Below, piece by piece: positions 43,299 to 51,977 of a stretch of 64,000 bases of DNA (the stretch's first letter is position 1; each line of letters starts with the position of its first letter). The stretch covers positions 1 through 64,000 of the forward strand of contig CALCBD010000009.1 in the NCBI GenBank assembly GCA_937897985.1, written 5' to 3'. Source of the stretch: an uncultured Paludibacter sp. GTDB lineage: Bacteria > Bacteroidota > Bacteroidia > Bacteroidales > Paludibacteraceae. Under the pieces are notes generated by a model, which made no database searches, had not been told where the DNA came from, and saw only the letters and a program-made list of their open reading frames with translations. The position numbers and the translations under genes are program-made.

Positions 43299-44360
43299 CT
43301 ATCTCAGTTTCAACAGACCGGCAATTTTATTTTTCATTGCTGTATTTTCCATAAAACCTGAAAACAATTCGGCTCCGGGTCCGAATGAATAAACCGGAAC
43401 AGGTATCCCGGTATGATTTTTTGTACTGAAAGCTGCATCAAAAGTACCGTTTTTGATATTTCCTTTGGGGAATGACAATCCACCGGTTTCATGGTCAGCA
43501 GTAATAACTACCAGCGTATTTCCGTGTTTTTCGGCATAATCAAGCACACGGGCAATAGTTTCATTAAAATCAAGCATCTCTTTTTTCACCTGATCAGCAT
43601 TATTATCGTGCGAAGCCCAGTCAATTTGTGAACCTTCAATCATCAGGAAAAAACCCTTTTTATTATTGTCAAGAATATCGATAGCGGCCATTGTTGCTTC
43701 GGGGAGCATCTTTCCGCGTTCGGGCATGGGTGGATTCTGATCCTCGTAAAGCAAACCGGCTAATTTCCCTGTTTTAACCGTTTTTACATCGTCAAGCGTA
43801 TAAGCTACTTTATAATTCTTAGCTTTGAGCTCGTTGGTCAGGTTCCTGTTGTCAGCCCGCTGCTCGAAATACTGACGACCACCACCTATAAAAACGTCGA
43901 TATCAGTTTTCAGGAAGTCGGTTGCAATTTCATCATACATATTACGGTTCACCTGATGTGCAATGAACGATGCGGGAGTAGCATGGGTAACTGCACATGC
44001 AACCACCATTCCTGTCGACAGGTTATTTTTTTCGGCCATTTCCAGAATGGATGGTACAGCTACCGAATCAGCATTCATACCAATCATTCCGTTTTTTGTT
44101 TTCACGCCACAGGCTAATGCCGTACCTCCTGCTCCCGAGTCGGTGGTAAAGTGACTTGCCGAATATGTTTTTGAAATACCGATGTATTTACACCGTTCGA
44201 GTGCCAGATGATTTCCGTTACTTACCATACCGGCATACATTTGAGCCAATCCCATACCGTCGCCGATCATAAATATTACATTTTTGGGTTTTCCACCTGC
44301 CAGGATTGTGTTTGACAATAAAATAGCAATTGAAAGTGTAAATAAAAGCTGTTTTTTCAT
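43299..44360 (-). CDS. alkaline phosphatase (PhoA-type)
   Basis: This 353-residue exported enzyme removes phosphate from monoesters. It has a signal peptide (ILAGG), metal-binding Asp34 in FMIGDGMGL, the phosphorylated serine in TTDSGAGGTALACG (Ser about 75), AVTHATPASFIAH, and the zinc-binding VITADHETGG. It is shorter than E. coli PhoA (about 450) but typical for Bacteroidota homologues. It is transcribed leftward after the MerR gene with a 10-base gap, so the two may share a transcript. Phosphate-starvation control could not be seen directly. Confidence 0.93.
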   Translation of the reverse strand: MKKQLLFTLSIAILLSNTILAGGKPKNVIFMIGDGMGLAQMYAGMVSNGNHLALERCKYIGISKTYSASHFTTDSGAGGTALACGVKTKNGMIGMNADSVAVPSILEMAEKNNLSTGMVVACAVTHATPASFIAHQVNRNMYDEIATDFLKTDIDVFIGGGRQYFEQRADNRNLTNELKAKNYKVAYTLDDVKTVKTGKLAGLLYEDQNPPMPERGKMLPEATMAAIDILDNNKKGFFLMIEGSQIDWASHDNNADQVKKEMLDFNETIARVLDYAEKHGNTLVVITADHETGGLSFPKGNIKNGTFDAAFSTKNHTGIPVPVYSFGPGAELFSGFMENTAMKNKIAGLLKLR

Positions 44361-44370
44361 GAAATATATT

Positions 44371-44685
44371 CTAAATTAAATTTGCAATTCCTTTTAATTC
44401 CTCTTTGATTCTGGTCAGTCGTTCAGCCAGTTCCTGTTGCTTTGTCACAACATCTTTTTTCTGCTCCATTTTGAGTTTTGCACCTGCCAGAGTTAGTTTT
44501 TGTTCCTCAGTTAAAAAAATAATTTTTTTAATTGTAACAATATCTTCATTGCTGTAAAAGCGGGTACCTTTTTCATTTCTTCGGGGTTTCAGCTGTTTAA
44601 ACTCTTTTTCCCAAAATCGCAGGTTCGATTGATTAATATTAAACATTTCGGCAACCTCTGAGATTGAATAATATAATTTTTCCAT
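44371..44685 (-). CDS. MerR-family transcriptional regulator
   Basis: This 104-residue regulator has the MerR helix-turn-helix at about 1-70: YYSISEVAEMFNINQSNLRF, then WEKEFKQLKPRRNEKGTRFY. A dimerisation coiled coil follows (KKDVVTKQQELAERLTRIKE). There is no effector-binding domain or metal-binding cysteines, so what it senses is unknown. Such short MerR proteins occur in nearly all Bacteroidota. It sits immediately upstream of the alkaline phosphatase gene and may be co-transcribed with it. Confidence 0.92.
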   Translation of the reverse strand: MEKLYYSISEVAEMFNINQSNLRFWEKEFKQLKPRRNEKGTRFYSNEDIVTIKKIIFLTEEQKLTLAGAKLKMEQKKDVVTKQQELAERLTRIKEELKGIANLI

Positions 44686-44773
44686 CTGTTTATTTAATAA
44701 ATTCCGACAATAAAATAATTGACATAATCAGAAGACTATGAACTTATTTATTTAAAACTACATAAAACAAGTA

Positions 44774-46006
44774 TCAGTGAAAGAACAAATAACCAAGCAA
44801 AATAGCCGAAACTATGCCTACAAAGTCGGCTATCAAACCGCAAGCCAGTGCATACCTTGTATTTTTAATTCCAACCGATCCAAAATAAACGGCAAGTATA
44901 TAAAAAGTAGTATCAGTTGAACCCTGAATGATACATGAGAGTCTGCCCACAAATGAATCAGCCCCGTTCAGAGTCATGGCATCCACCATCATTCCACGTG
45001 CTCCACTACCGCTCAAAGGTTTCATCAACGCTGTCGGCAGTGCACCCACAAAGTCGGTATTCAAACCGGTCAATCCTACTAACCAGGTAATTCCATCGGT
45101 CAACATGGTCATAGCACCCGAAGCCCTGAATATTCCGATAGCTATAAGAATTGCTATTAAATACGGGATAATTCCCACCGCAACATGAAATCCTTCCTTT
45201 GCTCCCTCAATGAAGGACTCATAAACATTAACCTTCTTCACTACAGCCATCGCTATAAAACTGATAATGATTCCGAATAAAATGAAATTTGCTGTCAGAG
45301 CGGAATATTGTGCAATCTGATCTTTATTAAGAAAACTTAGTCCGTAAATTACGGCAGCAATAAAAAGTACAAGACCGGTAATGGTACCAATAATTGTTTT
45401 ATTGAATAAGTTAATCTTCTGGTAAATTGAAACTGCGATTAATCCGGTAAGTGCGGCAATAAAAGTAGCTATGAGAATCGGCAAAAAAACATCGGCCGGG
45501 TTGACGGCTCCCAGCTGAGCCCGGTACACCATGATACTAATGGGGATTAAACAGAGTCCTGCAGTGTTAAGTACCAGAAACATAATCATGGGGTTGGATG
45601 CCGTTTCCTTATCGGGGTTAATTTCCTGAAGCTCTTTCATTGCTTTAAGTCCCATGGGTGTGGCAGCATTGTCTAAACCCAGCATATTTGCCGAGACATT
45701 CATAAAAATGCTTGCCAGGGCGGGGTGATCTTTTGGAACATCGGGTAGAATCTTAGTAAAAAACGGAGCTACTGCCCGGGCAAACAGTTGAATCACACCA
45801 CCTTTTTCGCCAATTTTCATAATTCCGAGCCACATTGAGAGGACACCGGTAAGTCCGAGTGAAATCTCGAATCCGGTTTTTGCCGACCCGAATGCGCCCT
45901 GAATAATGTCTGTAAATATCTGTGTATTACCGTAAAAAATCAGCTGAAAACAGGCAACTATGAATGCAACAAATATAAATCCTATCCAAATATAGTTTAA
46001 AATCAT
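44774..46006 (-). CDS. SpmA/SpmB-like nucleoside-recognition fusion protein
   Basis: This 410-residue inner-membrane protein has about ten spans and two Gate (nucleoside recognition) domains. The first (about 35-190) corresponds to SpmA: GAFGSAKTGFEISLGLTGVL and NVSANMLGLDNAATPMGLKA. The second (about 265-405) corresponds to SpmB: GFHVAVGIIPYLIAILIAIG and IIQGSTDTTFYILAVYFG. In Bacillus the two are separate spore maturation proteins; fused forms are normal in Bacteroidota, which do not sporulate. Substrate is unknown. A -7-like element (46046-46039, minus) lies upstream. Confidence 0.9.
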   Translation of the reverse strand: MILNYIWIGFIFVAFIVACFQLIFYGNTQIFTDIIQGAFGSAKTGFEISLGLTGVLSMWLGIMKIGEKGGVIQLFARAVAPFFTKILPDVPKDHPALASIFMNVSANMLGLDNAATPMGLKAMKELQEINPDKETASNPMIMFLVLNTAGLCLIPISIMVYRAQLGAVNPADVFLPILIATFIAALTGLIAVSIYQKINLFNKTIIGTITGLVLFIAAVIYGLSFLNKDQIAQYSALTANFILFGIIISFIAMAVVKKVNVYESFIEGAKEGFHVAVGIIPYLIAILIAIGIFRASGAMTMLTDGITWLVGLTGLNTDFVGALPTALMKPLSGSGARGMMVDAMTLNGADSFVGRLSCIIQGSTDTTFYILAVYFGSVGIKNTRYALACGLIADFVGIVSAILLGYLFFH

Positions 46007-46254
46007 TCGATCTCTTTTTAAAAAAATTCTTGAAGTTACAAAAATACTTTTTTTTACTTTACAATTTTCATATCCAAATGAATTAAACCGAATTTTTTAA
46101 TTCAAATTTCAATTTTAATTTCAACACCTGTATATTGATGCAAAGCCTGAAACTGAGCTGTTTTAAATTTTGAGAAATTAATTTCCGTTTTTGTGATTTG
46201 CTTACCTGCAACCGGATTTTTACACACCGAGCTGTACAGATTTGACTATTTTAC

Positions 46255-46289
46255 AAAAAAAATCCTGAAAACAAATGGCTTTCAGGATT
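46255..46289 (-). terminator. intrinsic terminator of the PPi-PFK gene
   Basis: AATCCTGAAA (46261-46270) pairs with TTTCAGGATT (46280-46289). On the minus strand a T-run follows (the A-run at 46255-46262). Confidence 0.85.
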
Positions 46290-46310
46290 TTAACAGATTT
46301 GAATTTTAGG

Positions 46311-47963
46311 CTATTCTTTTTCTAACTGCAAAGTTTTTGTCGGAAGATCACACACTTCAGTAGGACCATAATACTGAATAGGGCCCGGATAAACATAGCT
46401 TGCTTTTTCATCAGCCCAGCTCTCGCGCTGTGCAGCAAAATATTTGAATGGGGCTCCATCAAGCAATACCAATGCTTTCTGAATAACCGGTTTCATTTTT
46501 CCGTGACGTTTTTCCATGTTCATCATCATGGTAATAGGTACTCCGCCGGCAATCCATTCGGATGCAGGTGCAGTCAGATTTCGCACAGATGACATATAAC
46601 CAGTTTTTCCTTCCGAAATTAAAACAGAAGCAGTGTATCCGAGCGAATAGGTATAATCGGCATCGAAATTTGATGGAATTGCACATCGGCCTTCATAACC
46701 GAAGAAATGGTTGATGGCCGAAAATTTACCTTTATATTTTCCTTCAGCTTTGAGTTGAGCGAGACGTTTTGCCACCATTTCGATCAGCAGTTTTTCAGTT
46801 TCAATCAACGAAACCTGAACATTTCCGTGAGGGTCGCGATCCAGAGTCAACTGACGGGCGATACCCTTGGGCAGATCGCGATAAACCTGACTACTTTCGG
46901 GGCTCAATAAACCCTTGACATACTGACGTTTTTCGTCATCGGTTTCCAAAGCATTAAAATCATCATTATGTGCCAGTAAATCATTCAGCTCCGAAATGAG
47001 TTTTTTCATTGCCGGAATAAATTCTATCAATCCTTCGGGGATAAGTATTGTTCCAAAATTTAATCCGTGTGAAGCCCTGTGAACAATTACATTCACAATA
47101 TCTTCCACCACATCCCGCAAAGTCATATTCTTAGCTTCAACTTCTTCCGAAACAATACAGATATTCGGCTGGCTCTGTAAAGCACATTCGAGTGTAATAT
47201 GTGAAGCCGAACGACCCATCAAACGTATAAAGTGCCAGTACTTTTTAGCGGAATTGGCATCACGCTGTATGTTTCCAATTAATTCGGAATAAACTTTACA
47301 GGCAGTATCGAAACCAAAAGAAGTTTCAATCATCTCGTTTTTGAGGTCGCCATCAATGGTTTTCGGACAACCAATCACCTGTATACCGGTGTTTTTTTGC
47401 GAATAATACTCAGCCAAAACACAGGCATTGGTATTGGAATCGTCACCTCCGATTATCACAATTGCATTGATTCCCAATTTTTTGCAAATTTCGGCACCTT
47501 TATCATACTGACTTTCTTCTTCTAATTTGGTACGTCCTGAGCCAATGATATCAAAACCACCGGTATTTCTGTATTCATCTACAATGTCCTTTGTAAGTTC
47601 AATATATTGATGATCAACCAGACCACTCGGACCACCGAGGAATCCGTAAAGTCTGTTTTCCTTGTTCAGAGCTTTTAATCCGTCGAATAAACCGCAAATT
47701 ACATTGTGACCACCGGGTGCCTGACCGCCTGATAAAATTACACCAACTCCTACTGTCTTATGTAGTTTGGCTTCGCCGCTTTCCATTGTCAGCAATGGCA
47801 TACCATAAGTATTCGGGAAAAGTGCTTTGATTTCTTCCTGATCAGCCACCGAATTTGTAGCATGTCCTTCTTTCAATACAACATCGCCCCTGAATGCTGC
47901 CGGTAATTTGGGTTGATAAGTGGCTCGTGCAATTTGCAACGGACTTTTGGTCATTGGTTTCAT
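46311..47963 (-). CDS. pfp: diphosphate--fructose-6-phosphate 1-phosphotransferase
   Basis: This 550-residue enzyme phosphorylates fructose 6-phosphate with pyrophosphate, reversibly, at the first committed step of glycolysis. The long PfpB-type form is shown by its length and by VILSGGQAPGGHNVI (about 76-90), IIGGDD (about 170-175; GGDD marks PPi use), the catalytic PKTIDGD (about 200-206) and LMGRSASHITLE. A terminator follows, and a strong Bacteroidota-type promoter lies 62 bases upstream on the minus strand (48025-48054). It is monocistronic. Its presence fits the usual Bacteroidota energy-sparing glycolysis. Confidence 0.95.
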   Translation of the reverse strand: MKPMTKSPLQIARATYQPKLPAAFRGDVVLKEGHATNSVADQEEIKALFPNTYGMPLLTMESGEAKLHKTVGVGVILSGGQAPGGHNVICGLFDGLKALNKENRLYGFLGGPSGLVDHQYIELTKDIVDEYRNTGGFDIIGSGRTKLEEESQYDKGAEICKKLGINAIVIIGGDDSNTNACVLAEYYSQKNTGIQVIGCPKTIDGDLKNEMIETSFGFDTACKVYSELIGNIQRDANSAKKYWHFIRLMGRSASHITLECALQSQPNICIVSEEVEAKNMTLRDVVEDIVNVIVHRASHGLNFGTILIPEGLIEFIPAMKKLISELNDLLAHNDDFNALETDDEKRQYVKGLLSPESSQVYRDLPKGIARQLTLDRDPHGNVQVSLIETEKLLIEMVAKRLAQLKAEGKYKGKFSAINHFFGYEGRCAIPSNFDADYTYSLGYTASVLISEGKTGYMSSVRNLTAPASEWIAGGVPITMMMNMEKRHGKMKPVIQKALVLLDGAPFKYFAAQRESWADEKASYVYPGPIQYYGPTEVCDLPTKTLQLEKE

Positions 47964-48024
47964 AATGAATAATTTTTAGAAATGATTGATATTCAACTGT
48001 ATGAGTTTTTAATAAAATAAGTTG

Positions 48025-48054
48025 CAAAATTAAAGAAAAATTTCAATAATACAA
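48025..48054 (-). promoter_or_regulatory. Bacteroidota-type promoter of the PPi-PFK gene
   Basis: On the minus strand, TTG (48054-48052) and TAATTTTG (48032-48025) are exactly 19 bases apart. Transcription should start near 48018, about 55 nt before the ATG at 47963. Confidence 0.7.
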
Positions 48055-48563
48055 GATTTATGATGCACGAATCCTTTCCTGTTCAGCTGACTTTTCATAA
48101 TTTTTATTTTCTGAATAATGTGAATTAATATTTTCCGGCATTACACCGAAGGAATGAGGCTGCTCCGAAAAATCAGCTAATAATTTTTTTGAACGCCGAC
48201 AGGACATCATGATTTATGGTTGAAAACGCAATGTCGTTATTTTTCGGGTGTTTTTTTAACAAGTCAGCTTTACCAAAATATCGTAACCATACTGTTTCAT
48301 TCAAAAATTAATTGTCGTTACCCTGACAACTTATTCAAATTTACAGGAATTAAAAATAATCTCAATCCCTCGTTCACATACTTCATTTATCACTAAACGT
48401 AAACCTGAATACAACAATATTGCTCAGCATATTCTTATTCTTTTTTAACGCATAAATTTACAAATTACTGTCTTTCTGAACCTTACACAGATTGTCATGC
48501 ATAAAAAACAATTCTTTTGATACTGATTTAATGTTCTGAAAAAATCGTTCCTGTACCCGTTAT

Positions 48564-48593
48564 TGAAAGTTGATAAATTTTACGTACCTTTGC
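48564..48593 (+). promoter_or_regulatory. Bacteroidota-type promoter of the DEAD-box helicase gene
   Basis: TTG at 48564-48566 and TACCTTTG at 48586-48593 are 19 bases apart, an excellent match. Transcription should start near 48600, leaving a leader of about 190 nt before the ATG at 48790. The 500 or so bases between this and the PPi-PFK gene promoter hold no gene. Confidence 0.75.
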
Positions 48594-48674
48594 ACCGAAA
48601 TTTAAAACAACTATGCGTTGTGAGTAAATGTCCGAATTTCACTGCTTTATCAAAGCAGCAGGCTCATCAGAAAG

Positions 48675-48776
48675 GTACACGTTTTCATTAACGAATCAAA
48701 AAAGCATTCCATGCGACAAAAAAGTGAATCACTTTCGCATGAATTACTTACCGGATGAATACTCTAAAACGTGTAC
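48675..48776 (+). promoter_or_regulatory. structured 5' leader of the DEAD-box helicase mRNA
   Basis: GTACACGTTTT (48675-48685) is exactly complementary to AAAACGTGTAC (48766-48776), an 11-bp stem enclosing an inner hairpin. The inner part pairs CATGCGA (48710-48716) with TCGCATG (48735-48741), and AAGT with ACTT within. The outer stem ends 13 bases before the start codon at 48790, close enough to affect ribosome access. It may be a cold- or autoregulated leader, as on other RNA-helicase mRNAs. The structure is seen in the sequence; its function is inferred. Confidence 0.6.
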
Positions 48777-48789
48777 TAAAAACATCAAA

Positions 48790-50643
48790 ATGACATTCAA
48801 AGAATTAAATTTGAAGGACGATATTTTGTCGGCCATCGAAGAACTCGGGTATGTGCAACCTATGCCCGTACAGGAAAAAACCATCCCCTTCATGTTGGAG
48901 CAAACCACTGATTTAGTGGCATTAGCACAAACAGGGACAGGAAAAACAGCAGCTTTCGGACTGCCGGTACTTCACCTTATTAATCCATCGCTCAAACAGG
49001 TACAGGCGTTGGTATTAGCTCCGACACGTGAGCTTTGTATACAGATTTCGAATGATCTGAAGGGATATTCGAAGAATTTAAAAGGAATGCGAATCGTTCC
49101 GGTTTACGGAGGCGAAGATATCCGCACACAGCTTAAACAACTCGACACTCCTCCACAGATTATCGTAGCAACTCCGGGAAGGCTGATTGACCTGATTGAA
49201 AGAGGTAAAATTCAGCTGGGTAATATCGATTTTTTAATTCTCGATGAAGCGGATGAAATGCTCAACATGGGATTCAAAGAAGACATTGAAACCATCCTCG
49301 AACGGACACCCGAAAGTCGCAGAACCATGCTTTTCTCGGCAACCATGCCCAAAGAAATTGCTATGATTGCACGTAAATATATGAAAAACTTTGAAGAAAT
49401 CACCGTTGGGACCAAAAACTCAGGGGCCGAAAATGTTGAACATATATACTATATTTCGCAGGCTAAACAACGATACCTTGTTCTTAAACGCATTGTCGAC
49501 CTGAATCCCGACATTTACGGAATCGTGTTCTGCCGCACCCGCCAGGAAACAAAAGAAGTAGCCGATCATTTGATGCACGATGGTTACAATGCTGATGCCC
49601 TTCACGGTGATTTATCGCAGGCACAGCGTGACACTGTCATGCAGAAATTCAGAATCCGCAATATTCAGTTGCTGGTGGCTACCGATGTGGCTGCGCGTGG
49701 ACTCGATGTCAGCGATCTGACTCATGTAATCAATTATAATTTACCCGACGACGTCGAAATCTACACCCACCGCAGCGGACGTACAGGAAGGGCAAACAAA
49801 AAAGGCGTTTCTGTTTCCATCATCCATTCGAAGGAAAAATTTAAAATCAAAGACATTGAACGGATGCTTAAAAAAACATTCGAGCAACAGCAAATTCCAA
49901 ACGGTCTTGAGGTATGTAAAAAACAGTTGTTTTATATGATTGACCGTATGCAGAATGTGGATGTAAACGAAGAACAAATCGAACCATACATTCCTCAGAT
50001 TATGAATCAGTTAAATGATTTAAGTAAAGAAGAGATACTAAAACGGTTTGTTTCACTTGAGTTCAATCGTTTCCTCGAATACTATAAGGATGCCGACGAT
50101 TTGAATTATCACGAAAGATCAGAAAGAGGTGAGCGCGGACAAAGAACCGAACGTGGTGAACGTGGTGAACGCGGCGAACGACCTTCAAAATCAGGCAACC
50201 GCATCCGGCTGAAAATGAACATCGGCGAACGTGAAGGCATTGACCCGAAACGATTCCTGGGCATTATCAACGAAGTGACAGGCGACAAGTCGATTAGTAT
50301 AGGAGCCATCGAAGTGACCAATAAATTCACTTTCTTTGATGTATTTTCCGATCAGGTGGAAAAAGTAGTAACTGCATTTGCCGGCGAAACCGATTATAAT
50401 GTAACCGAAGCCAAAGGAAGTAAATCGTTCGAAGGAAGTAAAAAACCTGAGTACCGTTCACGAAAAAATGAATCACATTCTTCGTCGTACCGCGGCAAAA
50501 ACAATGAACGTGGTACCGGCAATTCCGACAATAATTCACCGGAAAAACCCTGGAGAAATCGTGAACGTTCTGAATACAGAGGGAGCAAACGAAATTCTTC
50601 AGGTGGAAATGACCGCAAAAGCAGTTCGTACAAAAGACGCTGA
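48790..50643 (+). CDS. DEAD-box RNA helicase with DbpA-like RNA-binding domain
   Basis: A helicase of 617 residues from the ATG at 48790 (MTFKELNLKDD); an in-frame ATG at 48628 lies inside the leader and gives a non-helicase-like N-terminus. Motifs in order are the Q motif (VQEKTIPF), AQTGTGKT at 46-53, PTREL at 78, DEAD at 152-155, SAT at 183, then the C-terminal helicase domain with VFCRTRQET, ATDVAARGLDV and HRSGRTGRA. A DbpA-type RNA-recognition fold follows (about 480-560), and the tail is rich in Arg, Gly, Ser and Asn with RGER repeats. It probably remodels rRNA or mRNA at low temperature, like CsdA/DbpA. It is monocistronic with its own promoter and terminator. Confidence 0.94.
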   Translation: MTFKELNLKDDILSAIEELGYVQPMPVQEKTIPFMLEQTTDLVALAQTGTGKTAAFGLPVLHLINPSLKQVQALVLAPTRELCIQISNDLKGYSKNLKGMRIVPVYGGEDIRTQLKQLDTPPQIIVATPGRLIDLIERGKIQLGNIDFLILDEADEMLNMGFKEDIETILERTPESRRTMLFSATMPKEIAMIARKYMKNFEEITVGTKNSGAENVEHIYYISQAKQRYLVLKRIVDLNPDIYGIVFCRTRQETKEVADHLMHDGYNADALHGDLSQAQRDTVMQKFRIRNIQLLVATDVAARGLDVSDLTHVINYNLPDDVEIYTHRSGRTGRANKKGVSVSIIHSKEKFKIKDIERMLKKTFEQQQIPNGLEVCKKQLFYMIDRMQNVDVNEEQIEPYIPQIMNQLNDLSKEEILKRFVSLEFNRFLEYYKDADDLNYHERSERGERGQRTERGERGERGERPSKSGNRIRLKMNIGEREGIDPKRFLGIINEVTGDKSISIGAIEVTNKFTFFDVFSDQVEKVVTAFAGETDYNVTEAKGSKSFEGSKKPEYRSRKNESHSSSYRGKNNERGTGNSDNNSPEKPWRNRERSEYRGSKRNSSGGNDRKSSSYKRR

Positions 50644-50752
50644 ATAATTTCAAACCCATTATAAAATCTGCCGGGTAACTAACCTTCAATCAACTGACAT
50701 TAAACCGGCCGGTGTTTTTCGGAATCAACGGGTAAACATTCGTTCATATTGC

Positions 50753-50800
50753 AGAAATGCTGTGACCTGAAGAAATCATTCTTCGCGTCACAGCATTTCT
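50753..50800 (+). terminator. long hairpin downstream of the helicase gene
   Basis: AGAAATGCTGTGAC pairs perfectly with GTCACAGCATTTCT, with GAAGAA/TTCTTC forming a second stem inside. It lies about 110 bases after the stop codon. The T-run is weak, so it may act as an mRNA-stabilising hairpin as well as a terminator. Confidence 0.7.
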
Positions 50801-51252
50801 ACTTATTTATCAACCATTTACAAATAATATTCACATAAAAAATACTGATACGGAAATATCTACCCGGACTGCTTTAAAATAATTGTTCCACTATTAAGCA
50901 AATCATACCTTTCCTGATTTATCAGAGATAAAATACTGCATATTTATACGATTCTCAATTTACAAAATGTAATTTTCTTTATCAAAAACATAAACCGGCA
51001 GATCACAACGGCAATGATACAAAGTGCTGTCTCCGGCTTAACGTAAGAATTATTCACTGACTACAAGTATAGTTTTCAGGTTGTGTTCCGGAAATTGACA
51101 TAAAAACTCAGCTTTGACCAACAAATTGTTAGTATCTATTTTTACATCAAATAATGTAAGATTGTATTATTTATGCTATTTTTGTAATTAAATTCAAAAC
51201 AAAAATCCCGCAGCTTACTGTAATTAAAAATACACATGCTAATATTCTAAGA
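50801..51252. other. AT-rich spacer upstream of the Tsx-like gene
   Basis: No gene was seen. A TATTTTTG -7-like element lies at 51177-51184, about 70 bases before the ATG at 51253, with TTG at 51162 too close for a normal -33 partner. A purine riboswitch was looked for and not recognised. Confidence 0.45.
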
Positions 51253-51951
51253 ATGATGCACTTACACAAACCAACATACAATAAAATTATTCTCTTCCTT
51301 TTTATCCTGACAGCTTCAGTAGTGCGGGGACAAAATATACAACTTCACTACGATTTTGGCAAAAACAGAAACTATTTTACGAGCACCGTCGAAATGTTTA
51401 AACCCGATAAATGGGGCAATACCTTCTTTTTTATTGATATCAATTACGGATATGGCAGTTATAAATCGCCGTCTGAATCTTATTTCGAAATTGCCAGATG
51501 TTTTAAATTCCGGGAGGGTCCATTGAGTGCTCAGATAGAATATAATGGTGGTCTGGGAGGAAATTCAGGTTATTCGTATGCTATCAACAATGCATGGCTT
51601 TTAGGTATAGATTACGGGATACATAATGCCGGCTTTTCAAAAACACTGAATCTGAAAGCCTTGTATAAATACATCGTCGGCAAACAACATTCTGCACAAT
51701 TGACTGCAGTCTGGAACCTGAATTTTTCAGACAACAGGATAAGCCTTTGCGGATTTGCCGATCTTTGGCTGGAAAAAGACACCTACAATACAAATGGAAT
51801 AACCAATCCGGTTTTTATCACCGAACCGCAATTCTGGTATAATTTTACAGAGCATTTCTCGGCTGGCAGCGAAATAGAAATGGCAACCAATTTCGGCGGT
51901 GTCGAAGGATTCAAAGTTTGTCCCACGCTTGCAGTAAAGTGGAATTTCTAA
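51253..51951 (+). CDS. DUF5020-family outer-membrane protein (Tsx-like)
   Basis: This 232-residue exported protein (signal peptide ends VVRGQN) is an outer-membrane beta-barrel of the DUF5020 family, related to nucleoside-specific channels such as Tsx. HYDFGKNRNYFTSTVEMFKP, FFFIDINYGYG, and the repeated aromatic-rich strands ending in LAVKWNF fit a 10-12-strand barrel. It likely lets nucleosides or bases through the outer membrane, which fits the purine permease gene that begins 26 bases later. A second ATG directly follows the first, so either start is possible. Confidence 0.87.
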   Translation: MMHLHKPTYNKIILFLFILTASVVRGQNIQLHYDFGKNRNYFTSTVEMFKPDKWGNTFFFIDINYGYGSYKSPSESYFEIARCFKFREGPLSAQIEYNGGLGGNSGYSYAINNAWLLGIDYGIHNAGFSKTLNLKALYKYIVGKQHSAQLTAVWNLNFSDNRISLCGFADLWLEKDTYNTNGITNPVFITEPQFWYNFTEHFSAGSEIEMATNFGGVEGFKVCPTLAVKWNF

Positions 51952-51977
51952 AAAATTAACAATTAAAACGCTTTAGT

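Noticed and set aside
48628..48789. N-terminal extension of the DEAD-box helicase
   Set aside because: The residues are not helicase-like and the DNA forms the leader stems; the family start MTFKELNL is at 48790.
50801..51252. Purine riboswitch upstream of the Tsx-like/permease pair
   Set aside because: No three-way junction with the conserved purine-riboswitch loops could be recognised.
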